From contig CM019068.1 in assembly GCA_009667805.1 (NCBI GenBank), positions 8,620,182 to 8,684,181 on the forward strand: a stretch of DNA of 64,000 bases. Reading direction: 5' to 3'. The translations under genes and the position numbers were made by a program. Within the stretch, counting starts at the first letter, position 1. Each line of letters starts with the position of its first letter. Origin of the DNA: Leptobrachium leishanense (lineage: Eukaryota > Chordata > Amphibia > Anura > Megophryidae). The notes under the pieces were generated by a model. It saw nothing but the letters and a program-made list of their open reading frames with translations. It was not told where the DNA came from and made no database searches. This document shows, piece after piece, positions 57,981 through 64,000 of this stretch.

Positions 57981-58036
57981 AGCCAGCTGAGGAAGCCGTT
58001 GATATATTATCTATTATGGCGAAACGCGTTCTGGCT
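57981..58036 (+). ncRNA. Small hammerhead ribozyme variant (Penelope-associated type)
   Basis: Order and pairing fit a hammerhead: stem I 5' strand AGCCAG (57981-57986), core CTGAGGA (57987-57993), stem II GCCGT...ATGGC (57995-57999 with 58016-58020), core GAAA (58021-58024), palindrome ACGCGT (58023/4-58029 region), cleavage triplet GTT, and stem I 3' strand CTGGCT (58031-58036), a perfect complement of AGCCAG. There is no room for a stem III loop. Small variants with this ACGCGT palindrome linked to Penelope-like retroelements are known to work as dimers, two molecules pairing through the palindrome. One extra A (57994) lies between the CTGAGGA box and stem II; the copy at 51370 has it too. 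Activity is a prediction. Confidence 0.7.
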
Positions 58037-58734
58037 ATTGTATTTGTTTTTATTCCGTATTAAATTTTTAATTGTTAATTTTGGAGTTATTACTCTTTAT
58101 TCAGCTCCTTTTTGAGCAGACTTCCATATATACTGCCATCCCGGCCTCTGCGAGTGATCCATGTGGATGTGGTGAGCGGACTTAGTCTGGAAGGATATTC
58201 GGATGATCAGAAACCACTCTAAGGCAACCGACTCAGAACCAGGTTCTTCCCTTTTTGAGTGGATCTACTTCGGAAAGGGCATTTGGGTGGCCGGTGGCCG
58301 GCGACTGACCCAGAACCAGGAGGGTTCCACCTCATGTGAGTGCTAGTGTTTGCCTCTATCTGTTATATGGTTCTTTATGGATCGCGCTATGATATACTTT
58401 CTTTCTGTCTTCATTTGAGGGACATTTCAAGAAGAAGACCCCAAGAATTCTGGGATTTATCTCATTTCAAGAAGGACATTGACATCGCTACACTATCTCT
58501 TTGATCTGTATGATAGCTCTATGATGGATCATCTCAAGCTTATCCTAAAATTGTCAAAATATTAAATTATTATTGTTATTAACCCCATCGTGACCAGGCG
58601 GTTTTACCATTGTCCGTCTGAAAGTGCCCGCTGCTGTTTTTAGGTTTCTGCGTTGTTTGTGTTTAGCTCTAATTTTCCTCTTACTTGTTTATTTTTTTTT
58701 TATTGAAAGGATTTTAGCAGGAAGGATACATTGA

Positions 58735-58893
58735 GATTTCTCTGGTTTTCAGTATGTCCTGGGTGGCGAGTCTGTACCGTTAGGTGTCTCGCCCAAGGAC
58801 ACTTACTGGAGAGGTTGCTCGCTGGGATTGAACCCATGTCTCCACAGGCTCTCTCCATGCAGAGCGGTGATGTTACCTCTACTCCACCCAGCC
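58735..58893 (-). mobile_element. tRNA-derived SINE candidate
   Basis: Minus strand: GGTTCAATCC (58834-58825) matches the pol III B box GGTTCRANNCC, and GGGTGGAGTAGAGG (about 58890-58877) resembles an A box about 45 nt upstream, the usual tRNA-like spacing. The downstream part contains TCCTTGGGCGAGACACCTAA, similar to the conserved body of many vertebrate tRNA-derived SINEs, and an A-rich stretch lies beyond (58690-58700). The open frames on both strands (70-73 codons) are incidental. Confidence 0.55.
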
Positions 58894-59142
58894 GGCAGTA
58901 TTCAACCCACACATATTATATAGTTTTTCCTGCCATTAAATGGACTTTCTAAAGATACCATTTATTTCCGTCATATCCTATAATTTACTATAAAAAAATT
59001 ATGAAATATGATGGAAAAAACACACTTTTTCTAACTTTAATCCACAAACTCTAAAATCGTCACAAACGATCCCGGCTAAATAGTTTAGAAATATTGTTCT
59101 GAGAATAGAAATACCCAAGTTCTATATGGTTTTGATTTTTAA

Positions 59143-59456
59143 CCCCTTCACTGCTGATCCATTTCACCTCTGTGTGCTGCTGAGCTCATTGTGACCGTTT
59201 CAGGCTCACCATGTTTAAACGCGATTTGATTTTATTATACCCCAAGACAATTTTTTTTTTTTACACCAAGCCCAGTCATGTTTGGAGTCCCCCCCTTCCC
59301 TTTCACTTTCGTCACTGCAGGCGCCGGGGAGGTACCCGTCAATGACATCATTGCGAAGAGTGGGTTCAAGGAAGTTCAAACCGTCAGCCTGACTTCAAGG
59401 AAGTCAGTCCGGGGTGGGACCCCGGCCTGAGAGATGAATATAGGGAGGGTGGGGGG
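59143..59456 (+). mobile_element. TTAA-type element, left end clear, right end uncertain
   Basis: TTAA at 59139-59142 then CCCCTTCACTGCTGA; the first 120 bp match the inverted right end of 44782-45941 (CACCTCTGTG, CACCATGTTTAAACGCG against CATCATGTTTAACTGCG). TTAA at 59457-59460 follows GGAGGGTGGGGGG, but the TIR there is weak. Confidence 0.6.
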
Positions 59457-59479
59457 TTAAAGAACCATGACGTATATAG

Positions 59480-61302
59480 CAGGGTTCCTAAACTACATGG
59501 AACATCCGTCAGTCGGATCCAAAAAAAAAAATCACTGAAATGTCGCCGAAAACCTATCGATACAGTCCGAATTTTTGCCTTAAATCCACCGAATACGTCC
59601 GAAAAAAAGACAACAATCTGCCAACTACATCACAGACCAGCTGCCGGAAAAACTCAACAAGCCAGTGAACGAGGTAAATTTTTTTTTAACTCAAATGAAA
59701 TTCGAAACGCTGTTTGCAAATGAACTACTGGATGAAAATGTCTCAAATTCACTTATAAAATCCTATGAATGATAATAAAAAGGGCAGATACAGAAAAAAG
59801 CAAGAACGATTTAAAAAAAATATAAAAATGCCTACAAAAATAAACAGACTTTTTGCTGCAGATTAAAATAATAAACGGTTTATTAGATATTGAATTAAAA
59901 CGGGAATATTTTTAACATTGAAACCTATGGGATTCGCCTGATTAAACCTGCCGAATTAAACCACTGAACATCAGGGCATTTCACTGACATTTCTCTGCTG
60001 TTCAATGTGAATAGATTAACCATTGCTTCTCTATGGGGGATTTCACTGCCGCCGAACAGGCACCGTATTTCACTGCCCTCGAACAGGCACCGTATTTCAC
60101 TGGCGCCGAACAGGCACCGTATTTTGCTGCCACCAAACAGCACCATATTTCACTGCTGCTTAACAGGCATCGTATTTCACTGCTGCCAAACAGCGCTATA
60201 TTTCTCTGCCGCCGAACAGGCACCGTGTTTCACTGCCACCGAACAGGCACCGTATTTCACTGCCTTCAAACAGCACCGTATTTCACTGCTGCCGAACAGT
60301 CACCGTATTTCACTGCCACTGAACAGGCACCGTATTTCACTGCCGCCGAACAGACACCGTATTTCACTGCCGCCGGACAGGCACCGTATTTCACTGCCGC
60401 TGGACAGGCACTGTATTTCACTGCCGCCGAACAGACACCGTATTTCACTGCCGCCGGACAGGCACCGTATTTCACTGCCACTGAACAGGCACCGTATTTC
60501 ACTGCCGCCGAACAGACACCGTATTTCACTGCCGCCGGACAGGCACCGTATTTCACTGCCGCTGGACAGGCACTGTATTTCACTGCCGCCGAACAGCACT
60601 GTATTTCACTGCCACTGAACAGGCACCGTATTTCACTGCCGCCGAACAGCACTGTATTTCACTGCCACTGAACAGACACCGTATTTCACTGCTGCCGAAC
60701 AGCACCGTATTTCACTGCCGCCGAACAGCACCATATTTCACTGCCGCCGAACAGGCACCGTATTTCACTGCCCTCGAACAGGCACCGTATTTCACTGGCG
60801 CCGAACAGGCACCGTATTTCACTGCCTTCAAACAGCACCGTATTTCACTGCTGCCGAACAGGCACCGTATTTCACTGCTGTCGAACAGCACTGGATTTCA
60901 CTGCTGCCGAACAGGCACCGGATTTCACTGCCGCCAAACAGGCACCGGATTTCACTGCCGCCGAACAGGCACCGTATTTAACTGCCATTGAACAGGCACC
61001 TTACTTCACTGCCGTCAAACAGGCACCGTATTTCACTGCTGCCAAACAGGCACCGTGTTTCACTGCCGCCGAACAGGTACCGTATTTCACTGCCGTCGAA
61101 CAGGCACCGTATTTCACTGACACCGAACAGCATTGTATTTCACTGCCACCGAACAGGCACTGTATGTCGCTGACAATTCACCAAAATTTGGCAAACTGCC
61201 TGCTCTCTGGGTCGCCGAATAGCCCAGAAATGTCAGTGTACAGAGAAATTTCCTGTTCGGTGCATTTTCGGGGCCAGTTTGGATCTCTCTGAATAACCCG
61301 GT
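59480..61302 (+). mobile_element. MITE family X with a hugely expanded internal minisatellite
   Basis: Family order is present: CCGAAAAAAAGACA..., AACGCTGTTTGCAAATGAAC, TGATAATAAAAAGGGCAGAT, AGACTTTTTGCTGCAG, TTGAAACCTATGGGATTCGC, CTATGGGGGATTTCACTGCC, the repeat block, GGCAAACTGCCTGCTCTCTG and the right terminus GGATCTCTCTGAATAACCC. The left edge is poorly defined. Without expansion the element would be about 0.8 kb. Confidence 0.75.
60040..61165. repeat. 26-27-bp minisatellite inside MITE X, about 42 copies
   Basis: Unit GAACAGGCACCGTATTTCAC plus TGCCGCC (27 bp; 26 when one G is absent). Other copies of the same MITE have 2-3 (27780, 47770, 54960) or 9 units (40965). Frames of 203-212 codons on the plus strand and 128 on the minus strand are by-products. 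Confidence 0.95.
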
Positions 61303-62285
61303 AAGTATAAAAAAAATTCCATGAAGACCCGCACTGGCCGTTGGGTTTATTGATGAAGTGCCTGTGGACCCTAATGGTCATGAGTTCGGATGTCCCTGAG
61401 CCAAAGAGGAGGAGCAGCGTCCGGCGAGGGTGAAAATATGAGTAAAATCACAAAAATAGAAATAATTAATAATTGTTCAGATGTCGTCATTCGTCAGCAG
61501 AATCTGCCCAATTATTCCAGTGCATAAAAATGGAAACTCACAGTGTCTTTTAACATCCTGATAAATTATATAAATAATGTAACATAAACATGAAAAATGT
61601 AAAAATAAAACAGAATGTTAAGAATCGCCGTACGGGTGGCTCCATTCAGCACGGGTACATATAGCGTTGGTTAATGGAGCCAAACCTAATCGATTTAGTC
61701 CTTTGTAATAATTAATTGATCAGGCGCTTCACTTCGTCCGCCGGATTCATATCAGTAAATCCCTCTTTTCAGCCCATTTCTGAGCTCACATCTGGCACTT
61801 TCCCGGCAAAGTAGCAATAAGAAATAATTGAATTTAATCAATGGAAGCAATCGTCTTGATTGATGCTGTATCCAGCGAGTGTTTTAAGAATAAAACATGT
61901 AAACCTTAAAAGTTAAAATAACATATTATACTCACATGTTCCCAAAAATCGTAATAATGGAATAAAAAGGAAAAAAAAACATATTAAAGGGATTTATTGG
62001 AATATATTGGTCACTATGGAATTTCTGCTCATTAATGTACTTACACTGCGGGTGACCATGGCAACGGGTTGCCGCTTGGGCTTTTATATATATATGTGTT
62101 GTAGTGGATAGTTACTCGTATATCGTTGAATGTGTCTTATAATGAAATTCCTCTGAATTCTTTAAATACATGGAGAGAAAGCGAGCGGCAGCAGGTGCTT
62201 GTGATATTTTCTGTTCTCGCGGCGTCTTTGACCCGACGATAGAAATCAGAGCCGACAGAACAAAGCGCTGAGACAACTTCAGACA
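61303..62285. other. No gene seen
   Basis: Unique-looking, AT-rich DNA. A (TA)n-like TTTATATATATATGTG is at about 62083-62098. Nothing else recognised. Confidence 0.45.
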
Positions 62286-62289
62286 GGTT

Positions 62290-64000
62290 AGCTGCCGTGG
62301 GATGATGTGACTCTCTGTAAAGCCACGGGATGATGCAACTCTCTGTATAGCTGCGGGATGATGCAACGCCCCGTACAGCCGCGGGATGATGTGACGCCCT
62401 GTACAGCTGCGGGATGATGTGACGCCCTGTACAGCTGCGGGATGATGTGACGCCCTGTACAGCTGCGGGATGATGTGACGCCCTGTACAGCCGCGGGATG
62501 ATGCGGCGCTCTGTACAGCCACAGGATGATGCGACTCTCTGTACAGTCATGGGATGTTGCGATGCTCTGTACAGCCGCGGGATGATGCGGCGCTCTGTAC
62601 AGCCCCGGGATGATGAAACGCTATGTACAGCCGCGGGATGATGCAACGCTCTGTACAGCCATGGGAGGATGCGGCGCTCTGTACAGCTGCTGGATGATGC
62701 GGCGCTCTGTACAGCCACGGGAGGATGCAATGCTCTGTACAGCTGCGGGATGATGCGGCGCTCTGTACAGCCACGGGAGGATGCAATGCTCTGTACAGCT
62801 GCGGGATGATGTGGCGCACTGTACAGCCGCGGGATGATGCGGCGCTCTGTACAGCCACGGGATGATGCGGCACTCTGTACAGCCACGGGATGATGCGGCA
62901 CTCTGTAAAGCCACGGGATGATGCAGCGCTCTGTACAGCCGTGGAATGATGCAACTCTCTGTATAGCTGCGGGATGATGCAACGCCCTGTACAGCCGCAG
63001 GATGATGTGACGCCCTGTACAGCTGCGGGATGATGTGATGCCCTGTACAGCCGCGGGATGATGTGACTCTCTGTACAGTCACGGGATGTTGCGATGCTCT
63101 GTACAGCCGCGGGATGATGCGGCGCTCTGTACAGTCCCGGGATGATGAAACGCTATGTACAGCCGCGGGATGATGCGACGCTCTGTACAGCCATGGGAGG
63201 ATGCAACGCTCTGTACAGCTGCTGGATGATGCGACGCTCTGTACAGCCATGGGAGGATGCAACGCTCTGTACAGCTGCTGGATGATGCGGCGCTCTGTAC
63301 AGCCACGGGAGGATGCAATGCTCTGTACAGCCACGGGATGATGCGATGCTCTGTACAGCCATGGGATGATGCGACACCCTGTAGAGCCACGAGATGATGC
63401 AACGCCCTGTACAGCCATGGGATGATGCCACGCCCTGTACAGCCATGGGATGATGCCACGCCCTGTACAGCCATGGGATGATGCAACACGCTGTAAAGTC
63501 ACGGGATGATGCGACGCCCTGTACAACCGTGGGATGATGCAGCGCTCTCTACAGCCGCGGGATGATGCAGCGCTCTCTACAGCCGCGGGATGATGCGACA
63601 TTCTGCACAGCCTCTGGTTGATGTTGCGCTCTGTACAGACGCGGGATGATGCGACATTCTGCACAGCCTCTGGTTGATGTTGCGCTCTGTACAGACGCGG
63701 GATGATGTGATGCTCTGCACAGCCGTGGGATGATGCAACGCTCTGCACAGCCGTGGGATGATGTGATGCCCTGTACAGACGTGGTATGATGCGACACTCT
63801 GCACAGCCGCGGGATGATGCAGCGTTCTCTACAGCCGTGGGAGGATGCAGCATTCTTTACAGCTGCGGGATGATGCAGCGTTCTCTACAGCCGCGGGATG
63901 ATGCGACATTCTGCACAGCCGCTGGATGATGCTGCGCTCTGTACAGACATGGGATGATGTGACGCCCTGTACAGTTGCGGGAAGATGCGACTCTCTCTAC
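62290..64000. repeat. 28-bp satellite array, at least 60 copies, runs off the window
   Basis: Unit GGGATGATGCGGCGCTCTGT plus ACAGCCGC with CpG-rich variants. All three minus-strand frames lack stops in most units, so frames of up to 410 codons occur with an 84-bp (28-residue) period; these are artefacts. A 19-unit (532-bp) block recurs: GATGAAACGCTATGTAC at about 62612 and 63144. A 56-bp two-unit block (CACAGCCTCTGGTTGATGTT) is duplicated near 63605 and 63661. Confidence 0.95.

Larger units (their letters stand above)
56579..58529. mobile_element. Block flanked by a 21-bp direct repeat; possible Penelope-like retroelement remnant
   Basis: The same 21 bases (beginning TATGATAGCTC, ending ATGATGGAT) occur at 56579-56599 and 58509-58529. 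Between them are a short (GATG)n-like stretch, a solo LTR with its own TSD, and the hammerhead motif at 57981-58036. Penelope-like elements carry such ribozymes and give target duplications of variable length. No reverse-transcriptase or GIY-YIG reading frame is present, so the assignment rests on the ribozyme and flanks only. Confidence 0.45.

Noticed and set aside
58735..58893. A functional tRNA gene
   Set aside because: B box is good, but the acceptor stem and anticodon arm do not form a full cloverleaf; SINE origin is more likely.
60007..60671. Open frames of 203 and 212 codons
   Set aside because: They consist of the MITE's 26-27-bp minisatellite; overlapping frames give different repeats.
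62112..63853. Minus-strand open frames of up to 410 codons
   Set aside because: Read-through of the stop-poor 28-bp satellite. All three frames are open with the same periodic peptide, and there is no unique sequence.

Overview
This window looks like intergenic or pericentromere-like DNA from a vertebrate with a very repeat-rich genome. An anuran amphibian is my best guess. That guess is an inference from the mix of families: hAT elements ending in TAGGGATGAGC, Tc1-like elements, PIF/Harbinger elements with 3-bp target duplications, TTAA-type MITEs, CR1/L2-type LINE tails, a Ty3/gypsy-like solo LTR and Penelope-type hammerhead motifs. I found no intact host protein-coding gene, rRNA or canonical tRNA. 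Every protein-like reading frame I recognise belongs to a transposable element, and all of them are broken.

Layout. 1-3147 holds a decayed hAT transposase on the minus strand, cut by the window edge. 3.1-9.6 kb holds two MITE copies, one degenerate hammerhead-like motif and otherwise featureless DNA. Three large satellites follow: a 42-bp array (9.7-11.2 kb), a 16-bp array of about 11.1 kb (11.4-22.6 kb) and a 41-bp array (23.9-25.4 kb). A Tc1-like element (25378-28460) sits inside the last unit of the 41-bp array. It carries a LINE fragment, which itself carries a MITE. Next, a LINE 3' end (28475-33095) is split by a 4.2-kb PIF/Harbinger element (28537-32710). That element keeps decayed copies of both of its genes, a MADF/BESS DNA-binding protein and a DDE transposase, interleaved on opposite strands.

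33-56 kb is a dense mosaic of non-autonomous elements. A nested hAT (42407-46365, perfect 8-bp TSD) contains a second hAT MITE, fold-back MITEs, a Harbinger MITE and a TTAA element. A second Tc1-like element (48880-50747) is interrupted by a Harbinger MITE and ends at a 46-bp inverted repeat. 56.6-58.5 kb is a block flanked by a 21-bp direct repeat. It contains a solo LTR and a near-complete small hammerhead ribozyme motif of the Penelope-associated type. The right end holds a tRNA-derived SINE candidate, a MITE whose internal 27-bp repeat has expanded to about 40 copies, and a 28-bp satellite that runs off the window.

Because many insertions are nested with intact target duplications, the relative order of events can be read directly (for example 41-bp satellite, then Tc1, then LINE, then MITE). 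The long open frames in the 42-, 27-, 28- and 30-bp arrays follow from the repeat units having no stop codons. I do not regard them as genes. Coordinates of element edges without a TSD are by eye and may be off by tens of bases.
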